This document shows, in pieces, positions 8,458 through 15,731 of a DNA stretch of 26,970 bases; the stretch's first letter is position 1, and each line of letters starts with the position of its first letter. The notes beneath the pieces are model-generated. The model searched no databases. It saw nothing but the letters and a program-made list of their open reading frames with translations, and was not told the origin of the DNA. The DNA is from Treponemataceae bacterium (GTDB lineage Bacteria; Spirochaetota; Spirochaetia; Treponematales; Treponemataceae). The position numbers and the translations under genes are program-made. Where the stretch lies: the NCBI GenBank assembly GCA_024697985.1, contig JAILRX010000069.1:1-26970 (forward strand), written 5' to 3'.

Positions 8458-10263
8458 ATGAACAAAGCTAAAAATCAGAATTCTTCAAACACCATGTTTG
8501 TTGAAAAGACGAAGATTAGAACTCCTCTGGAATATATAAAACAGAACTATATTGCGCTGATCATAACAGGCGTAACTTTGCTGGTTCTTCTGGTGATGAC
8601 TTTCTTTGACGTTGCTACCAGGGAAACTGTTGCAAGTTTTGCACTCGAGGAATATCAGGTTGGACAAATTTCCGATAAAACTATCGTTGCTGATAAAACT
8701 CTTCCTGCAACTGAAGCCGATCCTATTTATATCGTAAAAGGTGAAAAAGTTATCCGAAAAGGATTCCCGATTACCGAAGAAGGATATGCCAAGCTCAAGA
8801 AGATTGCCGATTCTCCGACATACATTGATTTCAGAGCCTTTGCAAATGCGTTTTTGTATCTGCTTCTGCTCGTTTTCTTTGCATTGTTTTTGTATTCAAG
8901 CTACATGATGGACAGAAAGGTAAAGCCGAAGGAAATGGTTTTTTTGGCAGTTTCATACGTCATCGTGTATACAGTCTGTCTTTTTATAAAAAAACTGCCG
9001 GCCTTCTATTCTCAGTTTTGTCTGGCAACTGTAATTCCTTCAACTTTTTTCGTAATTCTTGTTACGATTTTGTTTGATTCAAAAAGCGCGCTCAGATTTT
9101 CGATTCTTATTTCACTCGGAATCTTTTTTGCCTGTTCTTTCAGACCTGTTCCTTCGATTTTCCAGCTCGCTTCAAGCATAACAGCTATCCGTGTAGTCAG
9201 AAAGACTGAAAAACGAACAGACATGGTTTTCGCTTCGATTTTGCTTTCAATACTAAACGTAATCTATCTTTTCGCCCTTTCAATTATCGTAAGTGACGAA
9301 ACGGAATTTTCGATAATCTATCTTCTTTACGTTGCTGCAAACGCCCTTATTTCAGGAATTTTTGCACTCGGATTTTTGACACCGCTTGAACTTATGCTCA
9401 ATACGGCTTCAGTTTTCAGATTGATGGATCTTTCGGATACCAACAGTTCTCTCATGAGAAAGATGATGATTACCTGTCCTGGTACTTACAACCATTCTCT
9501 TATGGTCGCTACTCTTGCAGAAAATGCCTGCAATGCAATCGGAGCGAATTCGCTTCTGGCACGAGTCGGCGGTTACTACCACGACATCGGTAAAACTGAT
9601 ATTCCTGAATACTTTGTTGAAAATCAGCAGGGACAGAATCCTCATAACGAATTGAATCCACGTTTAAGTTATTCGATAATTAAAAGCCACGTAAAAAAGG
9701 GTATTGAAAAGGCAAATCAGATGCGCTTTCCTCATGAAGTGGTCGACATAATTGCCAGTCATCACGGAAATGACCTGATTAAGTTTTTCCATTACAAGGC
9801 TGAACAGTCTGAGGAACACGACATTCCTCTCGAAGAATTTTCATATCCAGGACCACTTCCTTCAAGTAAAGAAGCTGCGGTCGTAATGCTTGCAGATACA
9901 GTTGAAGCTGCCTGCAAGACTCTGGAAAAACCTTCGTACGAGAGGCTCGAAAAGTTCATCCATACCCTTGTCATGGCAAAGCTTGAAAACCATCAGCTTG
10001 ATGAATGTCCCCTTAAGTTCAGCGATTTGGACATAATTGAAAAATCTTTCGTTAACATTCTTGCAGGTTACTATCATTCAAGAATTAAATATCCGGATCA
10101 AAAAGATCCTGACGCACAGAATCCTTCTGAAAAGGCAATCCCAGCACCTTCAGTTGAAAACGATAAAAAAGATGCTGAAAAAAAAGAATCAAAAGCCGAA
10201 TCTGAGGATAAGAAAGAAACTAAAGATAAGGTGCGCAAGAAGAAGGGTAAAAATGAAAAATAA
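8458..10263 (+). CDS. pgpH: 7TM-HD family membrane phosphodiesterase (PgpH-like, probable c-di-AMP hydrolase)
   Basis: The protein is 601 aa. It has an N-terminal membrane helix (about 28-48), a short extracytoplasmic segment (about 50-118), a run of hydrophobic helices (about 122-320), and a cytoplasmic HD domain. Visible metal-ligand candidates are H346, H375-D376 (YYHDIGK), H411, H435-H436 (SHHGND) and D480 (LADTVEA). This pattern and spacing match PgpH phosphodiesterases, which cleave cyclic di-AMP to pApA. The extracytoplasmic part is much shorter than in Listeria PgpH (hundreds of residues) but keeps the typical VKGEKVIRKGFPITEEGY pattern. The last 45 residues are a Lys/Glu-rich tail. 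The neighbours ybeY and tlyC/corC are common partners of this gene in other bacteria. Family assignment is strong; the substrate is inferred. Confidence 0.88.
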   Translation: MNKAKNQNSSNTMFVEKTKIRTPLEYIKQNYIALIITGVTLLVLLVMTFFDVATRETVASFALEEYQVGQISDKTIVADKTLPATEADPIYIVKGEKVIRKGFPITEEGYAKLKKIADSPTYIDFRAFANAFLYLLLLVFFALFLYSSYMMDRKVKPKEMVFLAVSYVIVYTVCLFIKKLPAFYSQFCLATVIPSTFFVILVTILFDSKSALRFSILISLGIFFACSFRPVPSIFQLASSITAIRVVRKTEKRTDMVFASILLSILNVIYLFALSIIVSDETEFSIIYLLYVAANALISGIFALGFLTPLELMLNTASVFRLMDLSDTNSSLMRKMMITCPGTYNHSLMVATLAENACNAIGANSLLARVGGYYHDIGKTDIPEYFVENQQGQNPHNELNPRLSYSIIKSHVKKGIEKANQMRFPHEVVDIIASHHGNDLIKFFHYKAEQSEEHDIPLEEFSYPGPLPSSKEAAVVMLADTVEAACKTLEKPSYERLEKFIHTLVMAKLENHQLDECPLKFSDLDIIEKSFVNILAGYYHSRIKYPDQKDPDAQNPSEKAIPAPSVENDKKDAEKKESKAESEDKKETKDKVRKKKGKNEK

Positions 10264-10789
10264 CATTCTTGTGAAAGCCGAAGAAGTTGACCTTCCGGAA
10301 TGGACTGATAAAGTCGAGGATTTTTTACTTTCTGTAATGGAACTTACCAATGCAGAAAATCAGGATATTTCAATTTGCTTTTGCAGCGATGATTTCATCA
10401 AAAATTTGAATTCTCAGTACAGACAGATTGATGATCCTACTGACGTGCTTTCGTTCGAACTTGGAACAGAATACGAAGGTGAAGAAGGGGAAAATCGTTT
10501 TTGCGCAGGCGATATTGTAATTTCACTTGCCGCTTTGGAACGAAATACTCAGAATTTTTCGGTTACAATTAACGATGAACTGAAAAGACTTTTGGTTCAC
10601 GGTTTCCTGCATCTTGAAGGCTACGATCACGGACAGTTCCACATCGGAAAAGACGGTGCGATTCTGGACGAACAGGAAAATGTTCCTGTTTACAAGGACC
10701 TTGATGAAAATTTCAAGGCCGAATGTGATATGCTGATTTTGCAGGAAGAAATTTTATATAAATTAAGTGATAAAAAAATTATAGAATAA
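10253..10789 (+). CDS. ybeY: Endoribonuclease YbeY (rRNA maturation factor)
   Basis: YbeY is a metal-dependent RNase involved in 16S rRNA 3'-end maturation and ribosome quality control. The metal-binding motif HGFLHLEGYDH is intact, preceded by YRQIDDPTDVLSFELG, another family landmark. I chose ATG 10253 (178 aa) because AAGGG sits 5 nt upstream and the protein then begins at the family's N-terminus. An upstream in-frame ATG at 10037 would add 72 Lys-rich residues that only overlap the HD gene in another frame. The gene overlaps the end of the HD gene by 11 nt, suggesting coupled translation. Between GYDH and the C-terminal helix there are roughly 20 more residues than usual. Confidence 0.95.
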   Translation: MKNNILVKAEEVDLPEWTDKVEDFLLSVMELTNAENQDISICFCSDDFIKNLNSQYRQIDDPTDVLSFELGTEYEGEEGENRFCAGDIVISLAALERNTQNFSVTINDELKRLLVHGFLHLEGYDHGQFHIGKDGAILDEQENVPVYKDLDENFKAECDMLILQEEILYKLSDKKIIE

Positions 10790-10799
10790 AGGGTTTTGC

Positions 10800-11582
10800 A
10801 TGGGGTTATTCGGCTCAAAAATATCTAGAAAAAAAAGATCTTCTTCAGAAATTGATCTGGAGACGCAGCTTCAGGAAGAAAAACAGGACATGATTCAGGG
10901 AATCGAAGATTTGCCAAAGACTTCTGTAAAGGAAGTTATGGTTCCTCGAATCGACGTAGATTTTCTTTCTGTAAATACAGATTCTGATGAACTTTATCAA
11001 AAAATATCTGAAAGCGGACATTCTCGTTTTCCGGTTTACCGCGATTCAATCGATAATGTTGTAGGTGTGCTTTACGTCAAGGATATCATCAAGGTCATCG
11101 CAAAAAATGAAACACTCAATCTTGAAAAACTGATAAGAAAACCATTTTTCGTTCCCGAATCAAAGCGAATCGACTCGCTGCTTCGTGAATTCAAGCGACG
11201 TCATGTTCATATAGCAATGGCAATTGACGAATACGGCGGAATCAGTGGAATCGTTTCAATGGAGGACATCATCGAGGAAATCGTCGGTGACATTCAGGAC
11301 GAATTCGACAACGAGCACGAGGACATTATTACCGTAACAGACAAGATGTGGCTTGTAGACGGCAGAATCAATCTTTCAGACTTGAACGAGCAGATCGGTT
11401 CAGAATTCCCGGTTGATGATTTTGATACTTTGGGCGGATTTGTCTTCGATCTTTTTGGAAAAATTCCAGTAAAATTTGAAAAGGTTTCTTGGAACAATTT
11501 TGATTTTATCGTTCAGGATATGGAAGGTCATAGAATCAATCTTGTAAAAATCATTGATAACGACAAGGCAGAACAAGAGTAA
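10800..11582 (+). CDS. tlyC: TlyC/CorC-type CBS-domain protein
   Basis: The protein is 260 aa with no membrane segment. Two CBS domains are visible (about 40-95 with MVPRIDVDFLSV and GVLYVKDI; about 110-160 with AMAIDEYGGISGIVSMEDII). A CorC_HlyC-type C-terminal domain follows (about 180-255: LVDGRINLSDLNEQIG, DTLGGFVFDLFGKIPV). This size and layout match soluble CorC/YbeX proteins and Brachyspira TlyC, which was described as a haemolysin. CorC is linked to Mg/Co efflux and YbeX to ribosome metabolism, so the haemolysin name may mislead. The ATG has AAAGGG 6 nt upstream and starts 10 bp after ybeY. Confidence 0.92.
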   Translation: MGLFGSKISRKKRSSSEIDLETQLQEEKQDMIQGIEDLPKTSVKEVMVPRIDVDFLSVNTDSDELYQKISESGHSRFPVYRDSIDNVVGVLYVKDIIKVIAKNETLNLEKLIRKPFFVPESKRIDSLLREFKRRHVHIAMAIDEYGGISGIVSMEDIIEEIVGDIQDEFDNEHEDIITVTDKMWLVDGRINLSDLNEQIGSEFPVDDFDTLGGFVFDLFGKIPVKFEKVSWNNFDFIVQDMEGHRINLVKIIDNDKAEQE

Positions 11583-11586
11583 TTAT

Positions 11587-13587
11587 ATGAAAAAACTATT
11601 AATTTCGTTAGTTTCAGTTTTATGTTTTACCGCATTAGCTTTCAGTGCTGATTTGACCAGTGCAACAGAGCATTACAACCGCGGAAAGGAACTTCAAAGC
11701 CGATATCAGTATCTTGGTGCCATAGAAGAATATCAGGAAGCTCTTGCTAAAAATCCGAATTATTCTGTCGTATGGTTTTCCCTTGCTGAATGCAACTACG
11801 AAATGAACGAATATGCCTATGCCCTTGAATGTCTGGACAACGCTGAAAAAAACATGAAAAACAGCATCGACATTCTGCGTCTGAAAGGATTTTGCTATAT
11901 CGGACTTGGCCGGACAGAAGAAGCCTATCAGGCTTTTGAAAAGATTTTGTCCACAAACCCAAATGACGTTGAATCAATGTTCGGACTTGCAAACCTTAAG
12001 ATTCTTGAAGGTTCTTATTCATCAGCAGAAAGTTATTATCTTGAAGCCTTGACCCGTCAGTCATCGAACAAAAAGGCTTTGCTTTCTCTTGCCCTGGTCA
12101 GCCTTCAGCTCGGTAAAAAAGAGCAGGCTATGGATTTTATGAACAAGGCCATCAAGTTCCATAGCGAAGAAAGTCAGGTTTACTATTTTGCTTCCTACAT
12201 CAAGCTTCAGAACGGAGATTTGCAGGAAGCTGAGAGAAACATCAGGATTGCTCTTGATCTTGATGCTCAGGATGAAAATTCGAATGCACTTTTGTCTTAC
12301 ATACTTTATCAGCAGGGAAAATTTTCCAAGGCTCTTGAAGTCTGCAATAAGCGCATAGAAATAAATCGAAACAACAGTCTTGCCTGGTATCTTAAGGCAC
12401 TCTGTTCCTACAAATTGAATAAAAAAGACGATGCCGTAAATGCTTTGGAAACAGCCTTGAAGATAAATCCTCAGGATGAAGTTGCCCGAAGTGCGGCCGA
12501 ATACATAATCTGCAAGGATTATCCTGTTGAAGCTGAGGTCCGACTTCCTTACGCAGCCTATCATGCTGAAAGTGCAAGGGAAGCGGTCGAAAGATTCAAT
12601 ACAAACCTTGCTCTTTCTGAATATATCAGGACCTTGAAACTTAATCCTTATGACAGGGATGTAAGGCTTTTATATGCTGACTGGCTTTTGGATTTTGGCT
12701 TCCCTGAGTATTCGCTTGAACAGCTCAAATTCATAAAGGACCAGGGAAAATCAGATCAGGTTCTGGATGAAAGAATCGAATCCTACGACTCATATCTTGG
12801 CGAAACTCTGGGGCAGAAGTGGAATGTAGATCCATTGCTTTTGGAAAAAAACAGGGTTTCAATCGGTTTTTATTATTACAAGGATGAATATTCCATCCTT
12901 CACGCGGATTCCACTCAGTTTACGGCACATCTTCTTAAGGATGCCTTTGATGCCTATCCTTATTTTGACATCAGTTTTAACGAAAAGAGCATGAATTCCT
13001 ATTCGGAAGTTTTCAAAAATGCCAGAAGCAATAAATACGATTACTTTGCTGTCGTTCATTTTGATGAAACGGAACGAGAAAATTCCATCAATGTGGAACT
13101 CTATTCTACAAAAACTGGAATTTCCTGCCAGAAATGGACCTGCTACAGAACCGGAAATAAAAAACTTCAGGCCGCAATCCAAAAAATTTGTGAATCGATG
13201 GTTGCATCCTTTGAAATCCGAGGAAAAATCATCGACAGAAAGGCAAATGACGTTTTGGTTGACCTTGGAAGCCGCGACGGTGTTACCAAGGACAGTCAGT
13301 TTCTGGTTGTCAAAAAAGGCATGATTAAGCCTGCGGAAACAAAAACTACTTTCGTTCACGAAAAGGAAAATGAGCTCGGCACGATTACAATCACGGATTT
13401 AAGTGAAGATTTGTGTGCCGGACAGTTCAGACAGTTCGGCTATTACGACAGAATGAATGTCGGCGATGAAGTAGTGATTATCCTCAAGGAAGACGCTGAA
13501 AAGCGGCACTCGGAATTCAATCCAAACGAATTGATTCAACCGGGCATGACTTCTGAATTTTCACAGCTTTTGAATTCAATCCGCTAA
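11587..13587 (+). CDS. Exported TPR-repeat protein with FlgT-like C-terminal domain
   Basis: The start at 11587 (666 aa) gives a classic signal peptide (MKKLLISLVSVLCFTALAFS) and has AAGAG 7 nt upstream; a start at 11554 would put 11 polar residues before it. About nine TPR-like helix pairs cover residues 25-330 (for example AIEEYQEALAKNPN, ALECLDNAEKN, AVNALETALKINP). The segment around 415-540 has alternating strands and helices. The end (about 542-640) reads GKIIDRKANDVLVDLGSRDG followed by MNVGDEVVI, a small beta-barrel type also seen at the C-terminus of the flagellar protein FlgT; this likeness is weak inference. It is probably periplasmic or membrane-tethered and works as a protein-interaction scaffold. 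It starts 4 bp after tlyC. Confidence 0.85.
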   Translation: MKKLLISLVSVLCFTALAFSADLTSATEHYNRGKELQSRYQYLGAIEEYQEALAKNPNYSVVWFSLAECNYEMNEYAYALECLDNAEKNMKNSIDILRLKGFCYIGLGRTEEAYQAFEKILSTNPNDVESMFGLANLKILEGSYSSAESYYLEALTRQSSNKKALLSLALVSLQLGKKEQAMDFMNKAIKFHSEESQVYYFASYIKLQNGDLQEAERNIRIALDLDAQDENSNALLSYILYQQGKFSKALEVCNKRIEINRNNSLAWYLKALCSYKLNKKDDAVNALETALKINPQDEVARSAAEYIICKDYPVEAEVRLPYAAYHAESAREAVERFNTNLALSEYIRTLKLNPYDRDVRLLYADWLLDFGFPEYSLEQLKFIKDQGKSDQVLDERIESYDSYLGETLGQKWNVDPLLLEKNRVSIGFYYYKDEYSILHADSTQFTAHLLKDAFDAYPYFDISFNEKSMNSYSEVFKNARSNKYDYFAVVHFDETERENSINVELYSTKTGISCQKWTCYRTGNKKLQAAIQKICESMVASFEIRGKIIDRKANDVLVDLGSRDGVTKDSQFLVVKKGMIKPAETKTTFVHEKENELGTITITDLSEDLCAGQFRQFGYYDRMNVGDEVVIILKEDAEKRHSEFNPNELIQPGMTSEFSQLLNSIR

Positions 13588-13599
13588 GATAAGGCAAGT

Positions 13600-13618
13600 T
13601 TAGAAATCTAATTTTTTT
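13600..13618 (+). terminator. Weak possible terminator after the TPR gene
   Basis: TTAG-AAAT-CTAA (13600-13611) can form a short 4-bp stem and is followed by seven T residues (13612-13618). It lies in the 32-bp gap between two convergent genes, where termination is expected. The stem is short and AT-rich, so the call is tentative. Confidence 0.3.
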
Positions 13619-13619
13619 A

Positions 13620-14516
13620 TCATTGCATTTTAAGGGAGTTTAAAACCTCATCAATCCATTCATGTGATTCGATGGGGCAAACTTTCTGGCTTTTCATAAA
13701 GGCAAAAATTGCGTTTTTGCTGTCACCCTTATAGTAATAAATCTGTCCAAGATAAAAATACGCCCTGCAATATGTGTCTTCGGTTCTGTTTATTTTCAAA
13801 AAATCATTGAGCTGCTCAAGCGCCTTGTCCCATTCAGATTTTTTCAGATAATTGTTGACGATTGTACTCAAAAGATACTGGTCTCCAGTTTCAGGTTTAA
13901 CATCCTCAGGAAGAATCTGGATAGGTTTTGCTGAATCAGCCTTTTTTGTGTAGGAGAATTTCTGAGCTGTTTTCAAATCTGCAGGATTGATGTTCTTTTT
14001 TTCCATGTTTGCATCTTCAAGTTCGTTAAGATATGGAAGCGGAACAAGTTCACGTTCATTTTCAGCCGTTTCTACGTGACCTTCTTTTTTTGCAATTGTG
14101 TCATTTCGTTTTTCTTTAACGAGCGGAGTTACTGCGATGACTGTTGAATTGACCATCGGGATGATGATGTCAAATTCTTCGCCCTTGACGTTTTTTGTCG
14201 TGACGCAGTAGTAATAGCTTTTTTCAAGGTCGGTTACCACGTCATTGTATCTTGTGTAGCGGCCGGTTAGCACGATAATCGGCTCGAGGTCTTTAATACT
14301 TTCTTTTGTAATCTGTTCGTTTGAGCGGTAGATGTTAAAGGCCACTATGTTGTTTTTTGAAGGAATTTCCCAGGTCAATTCGATAGTTGCCTGAGTTGGA
14401 GTTTTGGATTTAATCTTTGTTTTTAGGGAAGAAATTGATGAAGAAACTGAACTCTGTGCAAAAATCACTGAGTGAATCATCAAAATCAGGGTAAAAATAA
14501 ATATTATCTTTTTCAT
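13620..14516 (-). CDS. Exported protein with Fn3-like segment and C-terminal TPRs
   Basis: The start at 14516 (298 aa) gives a signal peptide (MKKIIFIFTLILMIHSVIFA); the open frame continues upstream to 14633, but that part runs through the intergenic region and prfB. Residues about 30-125 resemble a fibronectin type III fold (ATIELTWEIPSKNNIVAFNIY with VVTDLEKSYYYCVTTKN). A charged linker follows, then at least two TPR-like helix pairs near the C-terminus (WDKALEQLNDFLKINR, AYFYLGQIYYYKGDSKNAIF). No Shine-Dalgarno site is visible within 12 nt of the ATG. It is the only minus-strand gene in the window and is convergent with another TPR gene. The function is unknown; a periplasmic protein-binding role is inferred. 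Confidence 0.8.
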   Translation of the reverse strand: MKKIIFIFTLILMIHSVIFAQSSVSSSISSLKTKIKSKTPTQATIELTWEIPSKNNIVAFNIYRSNEQITKESIKDLEPIIVLTGRYTRYNDVVTDLEKSYYYCVTTKNVKGEEFDIIIPMVNSTVIAVTPLVKEKRNDTIAKKEGHVETAENERELVPLPYLNELEDANMEKKNINPADLKTAQKFSYTKKADSAKPIQILPEDVKPETGDQYLLSTIVNNYLKKSEWDKALEQLNDFLKINRTEDTYCRAYFYLGQIYYYKGDSKNAIFAFMKSQKVCPIESHEWIDEVLNSLKMQ

Positions 14517-14524
14517 ACATATAT

Positions 14525-14553
14525 ATAATGCTTCAATTTTTTTGATTTGACAA
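14525..14553 (-). promoter_or_regulatory. Possible promoter of the minus-strand TPR gene
   Basis: On the minus strand TTGTCA (14553-14548) is separated by 17 bp from CATTAT (14530-14525). The -35 box matches at 5 of 6 positions and the -10 box at 4 of 6. The predicted start, about 14518, is next to the ATG at 14516, so the transcript would be nearly leaderless. This fits the absence of a Shine-Dalgarno site. Confidence 0.35.
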
Positions 14554-14575
14554 GCATTGTCGATTATTTTATTCT
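14547..14575 (+). promoter_or_regulatory. Possible promoter of the prfB gene series
   Basis: A perfect -35 box TTGACA (14547-14552) is followed after 17 bp by TATTCT (14570-14575; 4 of 6). The expected start, about 14582, leaves a leader of about 27 nt that contains AAGGGGA (14594-14600), 8 nt before the prfB ATG. The -35 box overlaps that of the divergent gene within the inverted repeat GACAA-GCA-TTGTC (14549-14561), a possible operator. Confidence 0.45.
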
Positions 14576-14608
14576 TATATATCTTTAAATTATAAGGGGA
14601 TTTTTTAA

Positions 14609-15731
14609 ATGCTTGAAGATTACAAAATGCCAATATCTGATTTGAAATCAGAAATCTTAGATGTTTGGGGGCGTCTTTGACGTCTCTACGATAGAGAAAA
14701 AAATAGCCGAAAAAGAAGAACTTTCCGGTCAGAGCGGTTTCTGGGATGACCCGGCAAAAGCCGAAAAAGTAATGACCGAAATCAAATCACTTAAAAATCG
14801 AATCGAGCCTTGGCGCGAACTTATCCAGAAAATGGATGACATTTCAACCTTGTATGAACTTGCCGTAGAAGGTGATGATGCTTCACTTGAAGAAGAAATT
14901 TCCAGTGAACTTGCCGCCGCTCAAAAAACTTATGAAAATTTAAGTATCCTCAACCTGCTTTCTGATGAAGTTGATAAAAACGGATGCTTCCTTACGATTC
15001 ATGCAGGGGCCGGCGGAACTGAAGCCTGCGACTGGGCGTCCATGCTTTGCCGAATGTATTCGCGCTGGGTTGAACGACGTGGTTTCAAGATGGAAGTTGT
15101 TGATGAACTTGAGGCAGAAGGTGGCTTGAAATCTGTAACTTTACAGATTACCGGTGATTATGTATATGGGTTTCTGAAAGGTGAGGCTGGAATTCACAGA
15201 CTTGTCAGAATCAGTCCGTTCGATTCAAACGCAAGACGTCATACATCATTTTCAAGTGTATACGTCTATCCGATTTTGGATGATACGATCGAAGTTGAAA
15301 TCAGACCGGAAGATTTGCGAGTTGACACTTACCGATCAGGTGGCGCAGGCGGTCAGCATGTAAACAAGACTGATTCAGCCGTACGATTTACGCACCTTCC
15401 AACAGGTATCGTTGTAGCCTGCCAGACAGAACGAAGCCAGATCATGAACAGGGCAACCGCAATGAGCATGTTGAAGGCCAGACTTTACGAATACTATAAG
15501 GCCGAAAAAGAAAAGGAAAACGCTAAGTTTGCCGGAGAGAAAAAAGACATCTCTTGGGGAAATCAGATTCGTTCATACGTTTTCTGTCCTTATACGATGG
15601 TAAAGGACCACAGAACCAAGTGTGAGACCGGAAACATCAGCGCCGTAATGGATGGTGATATCGATCAGTTCATCGAATCTTTCCTTGCTGCAAAATGGAA
15701 GGGTCTTCCAATGGGAGATGACGAGGAATGA
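14609..15731 (+). CDS. prfB: Peptide chain release factor 2 (with +1 programmed frameshift)
   Basis: RF2 releases peptides at UGA and UAA codons. Translation starts at ATG 14609 (AAGGGGA 8 nt upstream), reads 23 codons to an in-frame TGA at 14678-14680, then continues in the +1 frame from GAC 14679 to the stop at 15729-15731. The joined protein is about 373 aa, close to E. coli RF2 (365). The codon-recognition tripeptide SPF is at about 202-204 and the catalytic GGQ at about 247-249 in GGAGGQHVNKTDSAVRF. A caller using only the downstream frame would start falsely at 14661. The frameshift makes synthesis self-regulating: low RF2 favours shifting. The stop overlaps the next ATG by 4 bp (ATGA). 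Confidence 0.97.
14667..14681 (+). promoter_or_regulatory. prfB: RF2 +1 programmed frameshift site
   Basis: The element is GGGGG (14667-14671), a 3-nt spacer CGT, then CTT TGA C (14675-14681). It has the same layout as the E. coli site, AGGGGG-TAT-CTT-TGA-C. The internal Shine-Dalgarno-like run, slippery CTT and poorly terminating TGAC context are all present. The two frames join exactly here, and the joined protein aligns with RF2. Confidence 0.95.

Noticed and set aside
10037..10252. Upstream start for ybeY that would add 72 residues
   Set aside because: The extra part is a Lys-rich frame shadow of the HD gene; the ATG at 10253 has a good ribosome-binding site and fits the family.
12061..13359. 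Two minus-strand open frames of about 166 codons each inside the TPR gene
   Set aside because: They are antisense to a coherent signal-peptide and TPR protein, with no family resemblance and no ribosome-binding sites supporting them.
14661..14678. ATG 14661 as the prfB start
   Set aside because: The programmed frameshift signal and the upstream start with AAGGGGA at 14594 explain the gene better.
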